Positions 1 to 8,128 of a stretch of 64,000 nucleotides of DNA are shown one piece after another. The translations under genes and the position numbers were made by a program. Within the stretch, counting starts at the first letter, position 1; each line of letters opens with the position of its first letter. Source of the stretch: Actinomycetota bacterium (GTDB lineage Bacteria > Actinomycetota > Thermoleophilia > Solirubrobacterales > 70-9). Location of the stretch: NCBI GenBank assembly GCA_018268415.1, contig JAFDWO010000154.1, positions 1 to 64,000 on the forward strand, written 5' to 3'. Under the pieces are notes generated by a model that saw only the letters and a program-made list of their open reading frames with translations, was not told the DNA's origin and searched no databases.

Positions 1-614
1 TCCTCGGCTTCACCGACCAGATGAGCGACTGGATGGCGGCCGCCGACGCGATGATCCACGCGACCGCCGGCCTCACCGTGCTGGAGGCCCACATCCGCGG
101 CTGCCCGGTGATCTCCTACGGCTTCCAGGCCGGTCACCTGCGCGCCAACAACGCCGCCTTCGAACGCTTCGGGATCGCCGAGGTCGTCCACTCCGAGCAC
201 GAGCTGGAGTCGGTGCTGCGGCACGTCTCCCGCGAGCGCCGCCCGCCCGACTCCTCGTTCGCCTCGCTGCCGTCGATCGCCTCGCGGGCGCTCGCGGTGC
301 GCCCGCGGGTGCGCCCGCAGGCGGCGTGGAGGTGGCGCACCTCGCAGGCTGCAACCGGGATCGCGGTGGCGTTCACCGCGGTGGCCCTCTTCGTCGGCAT
401 CAGCCTGGCCGCGGACTGGCTCACGCCGTACCGGGACGTGGTCAAGGTCGCCAGGCCGGTCACCAGCCGCATCCACTTCGGCACCGAGCCGGCCGCGGAA
501 GGCAACGCCGGGCCGAAGTCCGTCACGTCCGCGAGGCCACGGCGGGAGCGGTCGCACTCGTCGCGGGTCCTCGTCGGCGCCCCCACCGTCGAAGAAGGAG
601 CGCGGCCCCGATGA
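1..614 (+). CDS. C-terminal part of a family 28-type glycosyltransferase with a C-terminal membrane helix (5' truncated)
   Basis: The reading frame is open from the window edge, so the start lies upstream. The visible segment AGLTVLEAHIRGCPVISYG is the donor-nucleotide-binding end of MurG/MGDG-synthase-type (GT28 C-terminal) glycosyltransferases, where a conserved EA and G-P loop contact the UDP-sugar. After about 100 residues comes a basic Pro/Arg linker and one strongly hydrophobic segment (near ATGIAVAFTAVALFVGISLA) that should anchor the C-terminus in the membrane, followed by a polar tail. The stop overlaps the start of the DedA gene by 4 bp, so the two are translationally coupled with uppP in an envelope-lipid operon. 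Acceptor unknown. Confidence 0.7.
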   Translation, partial: LGFTDQMSDWMAAADAMIHATAGLTVLEAHIRGCPVISYGFQAGHLRANNAAFERFGIAEVVHSEHELESVLRHVSRERRPPDSSFASLPSIASRALAVRPRVRPQAAWRWRTSQAATGIAVAFTAVALFVGISLAADWLTPYRDVVKVARPVTSRIHFGTEPAAEGNAGPKSVTSARPRRERSHSSRVLVGAPTVEEGARPR

Positions 615-1276
615 TGAACCTCCTCCTCTACGCGACCCTCAGCGACAAGGTGCTCGAACCGGTGATCGAAGTCGCCACCGAATTCATCGGCTCGGCCGGC
701 GTCGCCGCCGTCTTCGTCCTGATGACGCTGGAGTCCGCCTGCATCCCGATCCCCAGTGAGGCGATCATGCTGTTCGCGGGCTTCGCCGTGTCCAAAGGCG
801 AACTGACCCTCTTCGGCGTCGTCGCCGCGGGCGTGCTCGGGAACCTCGCGGGCTCGTCGATCGCCTACGCGGTCGGCTACTACGGACGGCTCGACCTCCT
901 GGACCGCAACCGCCTCATCCACATCAACCAGAAGCACCTGAAGTGGGCCGACGACTGGTTCGCCCGGTACGGGACCTGGGCCGTCTTCTTCAGCCGCATG
1001 CTGCCGATCGTCCGCACCTTCATCTCGCTGCCGGCGGGCGTCGCCAGGATGCCGTTCTGGCGCTTCCTCACCGTCACCCTGCTCGGCTCGATCCCCTGGG
1101 TCCTTGCCCTGGCGCTGCTCGGCAAGGGCGTCGGCGCCAACTGGGAACACTGGCGCCACAACCTCGGTTACCTCGATTACGTGGTCGCGGCGGCGATCGT
1201 CGTCGGGATCGTCTACTGGATCGTCAAGCGGCGGCGCGCCCGCCGGGCCGACCCTGAGCCCGCCAGGACCAACTGA
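611..1276 (+). CDS. DedA family membrane protein
   Basis: This 221-residue integral membrane protein has the DedA/SNARE-associated layout: an N-terminal ESACIPIPSEAIMLFAG re-entrant segment, a GxxxG-rich helix, the conserved FFSRMLPIVRTFISLPAG segment (F/R-x-x-P-x-x-R) and a C-terminal helix followed by RRRRARR. DedA proteins are lipid scramblase or flippase-like; some recycle undecaprenyl phosphate or phosphatidylethanolamine. Two in-frame ATGs (611 and 614) overlap the upstream stop; either can be the start. The stop overlaps the uppP ATG. The pairing with UppP supports a role in recycling C55 lipid carriers; that specific role is inference. Confidence 0.9.
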   Translation: MMNLLLYATLSDKVLEPVIEVATEFIGSAGVAAVFVLMTLESACIPIPSEAIMLFAGFAVSKGELTLFGVVAAGVLGNLAGSSIAYAVGYYGRLDLLDRNRLIHINQKHLKWADDWFARYGTWAVFFSRMLPIVRTFISLPAGVARMPFWRFLTVTLLGSIPWVLALALLGKGVGANWEHWRHNLGYLDYVVAAAIVVGIVYWIVKRRRARRADPEPARTN

Positions 1277-2259
1277 TGCTGACCTACCTGCAGGCGGTCG
1301 TGATCGCCGTCGTCCAGGGCGTCACCGAGCTCTTCCCCGTCTCCAGCCTGGGCCACTCGGTCCTCGTCCCGGCCTGGATCGGCGGTGAATGGGAGACCCT
1401 GGTCACCCAGTCCTCACAGGCCGGCAGTGAGGAATCCTTCTACCTCGCCTTCATCGTCGCCCTCCACGTCGCCACCGCGCTGGCGCTGCTCTTCTTCTTC
1501 CGCGCCGACTGGGTGCGGATCGTCCGCGGCTTCTTCCGCAGCGCCGGCCGCAGCCTCCGCGAGCGCCGCTTCCTGGTGCTCGACAGCGACGAGCGGCTCG
1601 CCTGGATGATCATCCTGGCGACGATCCCCGTTGGCATCACCGGGCTGGCGCTCGAGCACGTCTTCCGCACCATCTTCGCCAAGCCGGTCGCCGCCAGCGC
1701 CTTCCTCTTCGTCAACGGCCTGATCCTCCTCGCCGGTGAGCGGCTGCGCCGGCGGGCGCAGGAAATGCCGCCGGAGAGGGTCCCGGTGGTCCCGGGACAG
1801 CCGCTGCCGAGCCACGGCGCCAGCGGTTCGCGCTCCGCCGAGGAGGTCGAGGAGGCCTATCAGTCCGACGTGCGGATCTCCGGCATGCCATACCTCGACG
1901 GGCTGATCATCGGCGCTTTCCAGACCTTCGCCCTGTTGGCCGGCATCAGTCGCTCGGGGATCACGATGGTCGCCGGGCTCTGGAAAGGCCTCTCCCACGA
2001 GGACGCCGCCCGCTTCGCCTTCCTCCTGGCCACGCCGGTGATCCTCGCCGCCGGCGTGCTCAAGGTGCCGAGCCTCTTCGGCAGCGCCGGCGAACACATC
2101 CACGGCCAGGTCGCGGTCGGCTTCGTCGTCTGTGGCATCGCCGCGTACATCTCGGTCCGCTTCCTGGTCCGCTATTTCGAGCGCTACACGCTGAGGCCGT
2201 TCGCGATCTACTGCCTGATCGCCGGCGGCGTGAGTCTGATCCGGTTCGCGATCTTTTAG
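1276..2259 (+). CDS. uppP: Undecaprenyl-diphosphatase UppP (BacA)
   Basis: This 327-residue polytopic membrane protein dephosphorylates undecaprenyl pyrophosphate so the lipid carrier can re-enter peptidoglycan and polymer synthesis. The first catalytic motif (E/Q-x-x-x-E) reads QGVTELFPVSSLGH near residue 15, and the second (PGxSRSxxT) reads AGISRSGIT near residue 223, with Ala in place of Pro. A hydrophilic insert of about 45 residues (around residues 155-200) makes it longer than the usual 270-290. The ATG overlaps the DedA stop. Family assignment is firm; bacitracin resistance is a common side effect of this family. Confidence 0.95.
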   Translation: MLTYLQAVVIAVVQGVTELFPVSSLGHSVLVPAWIGGEWETLVTQSSQAGSEESFYLAFIVALHVATALALLFFFRADWVRIVRGFFRSAGRSLRERRFLVLDSDERLAWMIILATIPVGITGLALEHVFRTIFAKPVAASAFLFVNGLILLAGERLRRRAQEMPPERVPVVPGQPLPSHGASGSRSAEEVEEAYQSDVRISGMPYLDGLIIGAFQTFALLAGISRSGITMVAGLWKGLSHEDAARFAFLLATPVILAAGVLKVPSLFGSAGEHIHGQVAVGFVVCGIAAYISVRFLVRYFERYTLRPFAIYCLIAGGVSLIRFAIF

Positions 2260-2339
2260 GGAGGGCAGCGATCTGTGGCCGGGGTGGCCGTCCGTGTTGC
2301 GACGGGGCCCCAGGCCGTCCCGCCGTCCCCGAGATCGCG

Positions 2340-2382
2340 CCGCTGTTCCTTATGCGCCTATGAGGCACATAAGGAACAGCGG
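2340..2382. repeat. Hairpin A1
   Basis: The arms CCGCTGTTCCTTATG and CATAAGGAACAGCGG pair over 15 bp; inside, one mismatch is followed by four more pairs (GCCT/AGGC) and an ATG loop. No T-tract follows, so it is not a typical intrinsic terminator. Confidence 0.85.
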
Positions 2383-2478
2383 AAGGGCGGGACCGTCGAG
2401 AGGGGCCGGGCGCGACTCGTGGGCGTGGCGCCCGTCCGAGTTGCGGCGCGACCCCGGCCCCCGCACCCGTCCGAGATG

Positions 2479-2536
2479 GTCCCGGGCGCCTCATGGCGCT
2501 CCTGGCAGGCTGTGAGCGCCATGAGGCGCCCGGGAC
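2479..2536. repeat. Hairpin A2, 22-bp perfect stem
   Basis: Positions 2479-2500 and 2515-2536 are perfect reverse complements (core CCCGGGCGCCTCATGGCGCT) around a 14-nt loop. A perfect 22-bp stem in non-coding DNA implies recent origin or selection for pairing. Confidence 0.9.
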
Positions 2537-2548
2537 GGGAGGGGGTCG

Positions 2549-2630
2549 GGGGAAGGCGGGCACAGGGACGTGAGGGGGTCGTGAAAAAGACGACACGGGG
2601 ACGTCACGAGGTCGGACTTCCGTGACGGGT
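2549..2630. repeat. Shared block shared by arrays A and B
   Basis: This block starts GGGGGAAGGCGGGCACAGGG and ends GGTCGGACTTCCGTGACGGG. A longer version lies at 13349-13480 with the same start, the same AAAAAGACGACACRGGGA centre and the same end, differing by internal duplication. It shows arrays A and B share an ancestor. Confidence 0.8.
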
Positions 2631-2747
2631 ATGCCCGAGGGTGGGGTAGGCGTGGCGGATCTCGGGTCCCGGGGACCCGAGATCTTCCGCGGAGATCCCT
2701 GATCGGTGGAGGGACCCGGGAGGGGGAGGCGTGGGCCTCCCCGACGC

Positions 2748-2794
2748 CTCCGTGGTTCGAAATGGGTGTATGGCGACCATTTCGAACCACGGAG
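2748..2794. repeat. Hairpin A3, 18-bp perfect stem
   Basis: CTCCGTGGTTCGAAATGG (2748-2765) pairs perfectly with 2777-2794 around an 11-nt loop. The flanking text ACGGAGATCC recurs after hairpin B1 in array B, so the position is homologous although the stem sequence differs completely. Confidence 0.88.
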
Positions 2795-2835
2795 ATCCCC
2801 GACCGGTGGGGCGGGTCGGAGAAGGGGGCCCGGGA

Positions 2836-2887
2836 ACGCGCTGCGTGCTTTGACCCCCCTATACGGTGGAAAACCCACGCAGCGCGT
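2836..2887. repeat. GCTGCGTG palindrome, copy 1
   Basis: ACGCGCTGCGTG pairs perfectly with CACGCAGCGCGT (12 bp) around a 28-nt centre. Preceded by GGGCCCGGGAACG and followed about 30 bp later by GGAGGCGTGGAGTTCCC. Three relatives lie at 3557, 10346 and 13589. Confidence 0.85.
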
Positions 2888-3028
2888 CCGTGACGGTTGG
2901 ACAACACGGGAGGAGGCGTGGAGTTCCCTACGTCTCCGTGACGGGGTCTCCCTTCCGTGACGGTCCCGTGACGGATCCGTGGCACTCCCGTGGATCTCAC
3001 GTGGGCCTTTCTCCACCGCTTTCATACC

Positions 3029-3080
3029 CGGCCGTCTCGGCCACGGCCACAGCCTGCCAGGGCCGTGGCCGAGACGGCCG
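3029..3080. repeat. Hairpin A5, 20-bp perfect stem
   Basis: CGGCCGTCTCGGCCACGGCC (3029-3048) pairs perfectly with 3061-3080 around the 12-nt loop ACAGCCTGCCAG. A copy with an identical loop and two right-arm substitutions lies at 14087-14138. Confidence 0.9.
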
Positions 3081-3377
3081 CATCCCTTGCCGCCATGGGA
3101 GACAGCTCGAGGGGGTTCCTGCGGCCTGGGCGCCCCTTCGCGACCGCTGCGAGCGTGAGCTCGAGGAGCTTGGCTTCCACCGTTTCTTTGCATCCATGAG
3201 ACGGCTGCCTGGCACCGTGGCGCGGTCCGTCCGTGAGTGAAAGGAAAGTCTTGATGAGGTGAAGGTCCTCGCCGCGTTCGTCGCGGCGATATTGGAGGCC
3301 GTCCGAGTCCGCGGATCCAGGCCCTCTGTGAGGGAGAGGTCACGGGTCCGTGACGAAGACGCCGGGGACGTGACACC

Positions 3378-3520
3378 TCCTGGCCCTCGCGGGCCGGGAT
3401 CGGGGGACCGGGACGTGTCACGCCCTCCTGGCCCTCGCGGGCCGGGATCGGGGACCGGGACGTGTCACGCCCTCCTGGCCGTGACGGGCCGGGATCGGGG
3501 ACCGGGACGTGTCATGCCCT
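3378..3520. repeat. Tandem array, three units of 47-48 bp
   Basis: Three consecutive units begin TCCTGGCC at 3378, 3426 and 3473 and share GGGCCGGGATCGGGG and ACCGGGACGTGTCA. Units one and two are almost identical; unit three differs by a short GTGA segment. The unit text resembles the GGCCGGGATCGGGGG blocks at 13.80 and 13.98 kb. Confidence 0.85.
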
Positions 3521-3556
3521 CCCGCCCCACGGGCCGGCGATCGATGCCTGAAAGTG

Positions 3557-3601
3557 CGCTGCGTGCATTGGGGCTCTTATGGGGCCCAAATGCACGCAGC
3601 G
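3557..3601. repeat. GCTGCGTG palindrome, copy 2
   Basis: CGCTGCGTGCATT (3557-3569) pairs with 3589-3601 over 13 bp; one mismatch, then GGGC/GCCC, closes a 9-nt loop. About 30 bp downstream is GTGGAGTTCCC, as after copies 1 and 4. Confidence 0.85.
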
Positions 3602-3756
3602 AGAACGCAAAGCATGAGGAAGACGGGGGGAATCGTGGAGTTCCCGACTTCCTCCGTCGAGGTCCCGGTTCTGGTCGGCGGCCGTTGAACCCCCTCCGTC
3701 GCCGCTGCGTATCACCCGCGTTGCGCGATTCAGATGAGCGAGTGAAAGGGGTCGTG

Positions 3757-4872
3757 ATGAGACGACTTGCTTCAGTGGCTGTGATGGCGACGCTGGGGGC
3801 CGCCGCTTTCGCTGGATCGTCGATCAGCGGTGCTGCGCCACCCGGCGGCGCCATGGGGTCGGCCTTCCTGGCGCCCCTGCGGACCGTGTCGACGATCGCC
3901 TCGACCGTCCCCGCCAACGGCGACGTGAATCCCTACGGGATCGTCCGCGTGTCGCAATCGACCGGCCGACTGCGCGCGGGCGACCTGCTGATCAGCAACT
4001 TCAACGACAAGGCGAACGCCCAGGGGACCGGCACGACGATCGTGGAGATCAGCCCGGCCGGCAAGCGGTCCCTCTTCGCCACCGTCAACGCGGCTGCCCT
4101 GCCCGGCAAGTGCCCCGGCGGGGTCGGCCTGACGACCGCGCTCACCCTGCTCCCCGGCGGTGACGTGGTGGTCGGCAGCCTGCCGACGACGAATGGCAAA
4201 TCGGCAACCGCGAACGTCGGCTGCCTGATCGTGCTCGACAGTCAGGGCAAGCCGCTCAGCACCATCTCCGGCCCGAACATCGCCGGCCCCTGGGACATGA
4301 CGTCGACGAGCAAGGGCGACACGTCCACCTTGTTCGTGAGCAACGCCCTGGTCGGCGGCCCGACCAAGGGGGTGCAGAGGAACTCGACCGTCGTGCGCCT
4401 CGAGCTGCGCACCTCCCCCGACGCCGCGCCGCAGGTGATGAACGAACAGGTCATCGCCGCGGGCATCCGGCGCCGCGTCGATCCGGAAGCGCTGGTGATC
4501 GGCCCGACCGGCCTGGCGCTCGCCAAGAACGGGACGCTCTACCTCGCCGACACCCTCTCCAACCGGATCGCCGCGATCCCTCAGGCGTCGACCCGCACGT
4601 CCCCGGTCATGGGTGGCGGTACCACCGTTACCAGCGGCGGCAAGTTGCGCTCACCACTCGGCCTCGCGCTCGCCCCCAACGGCGACATCCTCACCGCCAA
4701 TGCCGGCAACGGCAACATCGTCGAGACGACCCCCACCGGCAAGCAGCTGTCGGTCCGGACCGCCGACAAGGAAACGGGCGCCGGTTCCCTGTTCGGATTG
4801 CTGGTCAAGCCGAACGGCAAGGGAGTCTTCTACGTCGACGACGGAGACAACACGCTGCGGCTGCTGCACTGA
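3757..4872 (+). CDS. Secreted NHL/SMP-30-like beta-propeller protein
   Basis: The 371-residue product starts with a signal peptide (MRRLASVAVMATLGAAAFAG). The mature part has repeated blades of the form GD-hydrophobic-x-x-A followed by G-D (for example LRAGDLLISNFND, GGDVVVGSLP, NGTLYLADTLSNRIAAIP, NGDILTANAGNGNIVE), typical of NHL or SMP-30 propellers. ATG 3757 was chosen because AAAGGGG lies about 10 bp upstream and the signal peptide begins there; the frame continues far upstream through repeat DNA and is not coding there. Substrate or partner unknown. The gene directly follows hairpin array A, so any promoter lies inside or at the edge of that array. Confidence 0.75.
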   Translation: MRRLASVAVMATLGAAAFAGSSISGAAPPGGAMGSAFLAPLRTVSTIASTVPANGDVNPYGIVRVSQSTGRLRAGDLLISNFNDKANAQGTGTTIVEISPAGKRSLFATVNAAALPGKCPGGVGLTTALTLLPGGDVVVGSLPTTNGKSATANVGCLIVLDSQGKPLSTISGPNIAGPWDMTSTSKGDTSTLFVSNALVGGPTKGVQRNSTVVRLELRTSPDAAPQVMNEQVIAAGIRRRVDPEALVIGPTGLALAKNGTLYLADTLSNRIAAIPQASTRTSPVMGGGTTVTSGGKLRSPLGLALAPNGDILTANAGNGNIVETTPTGKQLSVRTADKETGAGSLFGLLVKPNGKGVFYVDDGDNTLRLLH

Positions 4873-4893
4873 GGCTCGGCCATCCCAAAAGCC

Positions 4894-5280
4894 CTATCGC
4901 CCTCTGGCCTGCCGGTCGCCCTCGCCGTCCCAATCCAGCGCGCGGCGGCGGGCGGCCGGCAGCTTGCTGACGATCAGGTCGTAGGAGTCCTCGATCATGT
5001 CGCGGATCGCGGGGTCGCCCAGGGCGCCGCCGATCAGGACCGTGTTCCAGTGCACCTTGTTGAGGTGATAGCCGGGCGTCACCTCCGGGTGGGCGGCGCG
5101 CAGGGACTCGGCGAGGCGAGGATCGCACTTGAGACTGACCTGGAGCGGCGCGGCGTCGAGGCGGGAGAGGGCGAACATCTTTCCCTCGACCTTGAAGACC
5201 GAGGTCAGGGGGCCGAAGGGGAAGGTCTCCTCGGCGCCGGTGAAGGTGAGGCAGTGGTCGCGCAGCTCGTCGGCGGTCAT
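4894..5280 (-). CDS. MmcQ/YjbR family protein
   Basis: This 128-residue protein has the MmcQ/YjbR (CyaY-like fold, putative DNA-binding) signature: an early CLTFTGAEETFPFGP motif, VFKVEGKMFAL, LQVSLKCDP and the C-terminal PGYHLNKVHWNTV segment with a conserved H-W pair. Its ATG overlaps the stop of the upstream UspA-like gene by 4 bp, so both are co-translated. Biochemical function of the family remains poorly defined. Confidence 0.85.
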   Translation of the reverse strand: MTADELRDHCLTFTGAEETFPFGPLTSVFKVEGKMFALSRLDAAPLQVSLKCDPRLAESLRAAHPEVTPGYHLNKVHWNTVLIGGALGDPAIRDMIEDSYDLIVSKLPAARRRALDWDGEGDRQARGR

Positions 5281-5903
5281 GGCCGCGGTCCGGCGCTCAC
5301 CACGCGGATGAAGCGGATCGGCAGGCGCCGTTCGAGGTCGGAGGCGGCGCGCGCGCCTTCCGCGTCGTCGTCGCGCGGACCGGTGGCGAGGATGACCTCG
5401 TCGGCGGGGAACTTGCGCAGCGCGTCCTCGACGGCGAGGACGAGATCGGAGTCGCCGATCGCGGTGCGCGCGTCGAGGTGCTCGCGGTGGAGGCTCTTGA
5501 CCGTCACCTCCAGAGTGTGACGCGCCTCCGCCCGGGCGCGGCCGGGGTCGCTCGTCCAGCGGGCGAGGAAGGTGGAGTGGGCCGGGGCGAGGGCGAGGAC
5601 CTGCGTCGGCCGACCGTCCGGCGCCGCTGCCGCCATCGCGATCTGATCGGCCGCCTGCACGTCGGTGACGGGCGCGCTCAGCGCCAGCAGCACGCGGTGG
5701 GTGTCGTCGAGCGCGGGCCGGGTCTCGATCGCCTCGCGCGGCCGGGTCCGGGAGGCCACCGCCACGACCGCGATCGCCAGGACGATGGCGAGGAGGACGG
5801 CGAGGCCCGGCCCGCCCACGATCGCGGCCGCGATCGTGGGCACGATGATCACCGCGACGGCGACCGGAAGCCAGAGCGGTTTGAGGATCCCGTGTGGGTC
5901 CAC
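5277..5903 (-). CDS. Membrane-anchored UspA-like protein
   Basis: The 208-residue product begins with two hydrophobic segments (about residues 10-27 and 30-50). From about residue 65 there is a cytosolic alpha/beta domain opening HRVLLALSAPVTDVQAADQIAM, with later AIGDSDLVLAVEDALRKFPADEVILAT, the pattern of universal stress protein domains. The usual ATP-binding G-2x-G-9x-G-(S/T) loop is not clear, so it may not bind nucleotide. Stop overlaps the MmcQ start. Role beyond stress-protein fold is unknown. Confidence 0.65.
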   Translation of the reverse strand: MDPHGILKPLWLPVAVAVIIVPTIAAAIVGGPGLAVLLAIVLAIAVVAVASRTRPREAIETRPALDDTHRVLLALSAPVTDVQAADQIAMAAAAPDGRPTQVLALAPAHSTFLARWTSDPGRARAEARHTLEVTVKSLHREHLDARTAIGDSDLVLAVEDALRKFPADEVILATGPRDDDAEGARAASDLERRLPIRFIRVVSAGPRP

Positions 5904-6001
5904 GGCCTCCGTGTACCCCCATCGGGGCCGGACCGAACTGGTCGCGCCGCCCGCCCCTCTCGATCGATTGCCGACCTACCCCCGCCAATCGGCAGAGGGA
6001 G

Positions 6002-7252
6002 CTACTTGTCGGGATATCCCGACACGGTGGCGACCGTCCTCGGCGACCAGGTGAGCCGGCGGACCGCGGGGACGGCAAGCAGGGCAACGATCGAGGCGAT
6101 GAAGAGCCCGAACGCGACCCAGAGCGAGGTGTGGATGCCGATCGCCCCCGACAGCGGCCCCCAGACCGCGAGCCCGACCGGGTAGAAGACGAACGAGCCG
6201 AACCAGTCGTAGGAGCTGACCCTCGACAGCGAGCTCGCCGGGACCTGGCGCTGCAACGTCGATTCCCAGACCGACATCCCGAGCATCAGGCCGACCCCCG
6301 AGAGGAACGCGGCCAGGATGAGGAGCGACACCACCGAGGTGGCGGCGAGGAAGCCGAGCGGCAGCGCGAAGAGCGCCTCGCTGAGCCCGACGAAGACCAG
6401 CGGGCGCACGGGCCTGGCCCGGGTGGCAAGCAGGCTTCCCGCCAGGGCCCCGACGCCGACCGACGCCAGGATGGTGCCCCACACCGCCGCCCCGCCGAGG
6501 TCACGATCGGCGACGACCGGGCCCAGGGCGCTCCACGCCCCCCAGAACAGGTTCGCGACGGCGAAGTAGGCGACGCACGCCCAGACCCAGGTGCGGGAGG
6601 AGAAGACGGCCCAACCGTCGCGGAGGTCGCCGAGGAAGGAGCTCGACCGGGGCATGGCCCGCCGGGGAAGGCGCAGCATCAGGAGGCAGGCGGCGCTCAC
6701 CGCGAAGGTGACGGCGTCCGCGGCGATCGCCCAGCCGGCACCGGCGCCCGCCACCAGCAGCCCCGCGAGCAGCGGCCCGAGGATTTCTCCGGCCGAGGAT
6801 CCGCTCGATCGCAACGCGTTCGCGGGCTGCAGCTCCGCGGGCGGGACCACTTCGGGGATCAGGCCGATCGAAGCCGGCCCGAAGAAGCCGCTGGCCGCGC
6901 CACCGACACCGGCCAGGAGCGCGAGCGTCCACACCTGGGCGACGTCTCCGATCAGCAGGGCCGCCATTGCTCCCTGGCTCGCGACCCGGACCAGGTCGGC
7001 GGCGACCATCACCGCGCGGCGGGACACCCGGTCGGCCACCGCGCCGCCGATCAGGGCGCAGCCCGCGGACGGGAAGATGCGGGCGGCGAGCACGATCCCG
7101 ACCGCCGAGGGCGAGCCGCCGATCTGCAGCACCGCGAAGGCGAGCGCCACCGTGACCATGCGGTCGCCGAGCACGGAGACCGACTGGGCGGTGAACAACA
7201 GCCGGAAGTCGCGCCGCCGAAGCACGTGCAGGCTCTCTGGCAGCTTTGCCAC
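6002..7252 (-). CDS. MFS transporter (MFS_3, exporter type)
   Basis: The 416-residue protein has about 12 hydrophobic helices and the N-terminal FRLLFTAQSVSVLGDRMVTVALAFAVL pattern of DUF894/MFS_3 exporters related to enterobactin exporter EntS and macrolide efflux proteins. The loop 2-3 motif ADRVSRRAVMVAADLVR is intact. It lies in a minus-strand run behind an MBL hydrolase gene, 54 bp apart. Cargo cannot be deduced; export of a hydrophobic compound is the family norm. Confidence 0.85.
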   Translation of the reverse strand: MAKLPESLHVLRRRDFRLLFTAQSVSVLGDRMVTVALAFAVLQIGGSPSAVGIVLAARIFPSAGCALIGGAVADRVSRRAVMVAADLVRVASQGAMAALLIGDVAQVWTLALLAGVGGAASGFFGPASIGLIPEVVPPAELQPANALRSSGSSAGEILGPLLAGLLVAGAGAGWAIAADAVTFAVSAACLLMLRLPRRAMPRSSSFLGDLRDGWAVFSSRTWVWACVAYFAVANLFWGAWSALGPVVADRDLGGAAVWGTILASVGVGALAGSLLATRARPVRPLVFVGLSEALFALPLGFLAATSVVSLLILAAFLSGVGLMLGMSVWESTLQRQVPASSLSRVSSYDWFGSFVFYPVGLAVWGPLSGAIGIHTSLWVAFGLFIASIVALLAVPAVRRLTWSPRTVATVSGYPDK

Positions 7253-7306
7253 AAGAAGAACCTATTGATCGACGCGCCATGCGCCGGTGAGGCGGACGCA
7301 GGGGGC

Positions 7307-8068
7307 CTACCTACCTCGCGCCTGCTCCAGGTTCGACCGGTGCGGGCCGGCGAGCCAGTCCGCGCGCTCCAGGCGCGGGTCGGCCGGCTCCTCACCCCGC
7401 CGCAGCGCGTCGACGTAGGCACGGTCGGCGGCGAGGCGCGCCGCCACCTGGGGGCCTGCGGCGACGGCACCGTGCCCGGGGACCACGATGTCGACGTCCG
7501 CGGCGGCGTCGGCCAGCCGGTCGAGCGCCGCCCCGTAGGCGCCCACCTGATCGTCCTGGCGAAAGTCGAAGAGCGGGATGAGGACGTCGGAGAGCATGTC
7601 GCCGGCAAGCAGGACGCGGCGGTCGGCGAGGAGGATCGCGGCGTGGCCGACGGCGTGCGCCCGGTGCTCGATGACCTCGCCCGGCACGGGTCCGCCGTCC
7701 GCGGGCAGCGGGGTGACGAGGGCGACCAGCTCGAGCGGGATGCCCGTCGCGCTTTCCTCCGCCATCGCCTGCGCCCGCTCTCGCGCTTCGCCGGCGAGCC
7801 GCGCACAGGCGGGGGTGCCGTAGCGGGGGACGTCGCCGAGCCGAGGGTGCCAGAGCAGGTGATCCCAGTGGGGATGGGTGGAGAACCCGGCGACCACCGG
7901 GATGCCGAGCCCGGCGACCTCGTCGGCGAGCTCGTCCAGCTCGGCGCCCTCGATGCCGGGATCGATCACGACCAGGCCCTCCTCGCCGCGCACCACGATG
8001 GAATTGGTCCAGACCCACTCGCTCTGGCGGACCCAGACGCCATCGGCCACCTGCTTCAGCTTGCTCAT
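7307..8068 (-). CDS. Metallo-beta-lactamase fold hydrolase
   Basis: The 253-residue protein carries the zinc-binding motif THPHWDH (about residues 63-69), later ligands in HAVGHAAIL and AGDMLSD, and a distal VPGHGA histidine, as in MBL-fold hydrolases of the glyoxalase II and lactonase type. The two-metal site looks complete. The neighbours are an MFS exporter and a GAP protein; no pathway follows from this. Confidence 0.85.
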   Translation of the reverse strand: MSKLKQVADGVWVRQSEWVWTNSIVVRGEEGLVVIDPGIEGAELDELADEVAGLGIPVVAGFSTHPHWDHLLWHPRLGDVPRYGTPACARLAGEARERAQAMAEESATGIPLELVALVTPLPADGGPVPGEVIEHRAHAVGHAAILLADRRVLLAGDMLSDVLIPLFDFRQDDQVGAYGAALDRLADAAADVDIVVPGHGAVAAGPQVAARLAADRAYVDALRRGEEPADPRLERADWLAGPHRSNLEQARGR

Positions 8069-8128
8069 CTCACTCCGATCGGTCGGTTGCGATGCTGGGA
8101 CTCCGGTCGACGGCCAAACTCATCGGCC

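Larger units (their letters stand above)
2260..3756. repeat. Intergenic hairpin array A (about 1.5 kb, no gene)
   Basis: No convincing gene lies here; frames in both directions are Arg/Pro-rich and follow the repeats. The stretch is packed with long, mostly perfect inverted repeats, each described separately, plus a tandem 48-bp repeat. Several blocks recur at 13.3-14.2 kb in the same order, and smaller pieces at 10.32-10.44 kb and 22.26-22.32 kb. Examples of shared text are GTCGTGAAAAAGACGACAC and AGGTCGGACTTCCGTGACGG. The array follows uppP and precedes a secreted-protein gene, both on the + strand. Role unknown. Confidence 0.85.

Noticed and set aside
2060-3421. 453-codon open frame on the minus strand through array A
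   Set aside because: It runs antisense into uppP and follows the hairpin repeats; Arg/Pro-rich peptides simply reflect palindromic GC-rich DNA.
3029-3520. Possible CRISPR array
   Set aside because: Repeats are adjacent without spacers or are single hairpins; there are no cas genes in the window.
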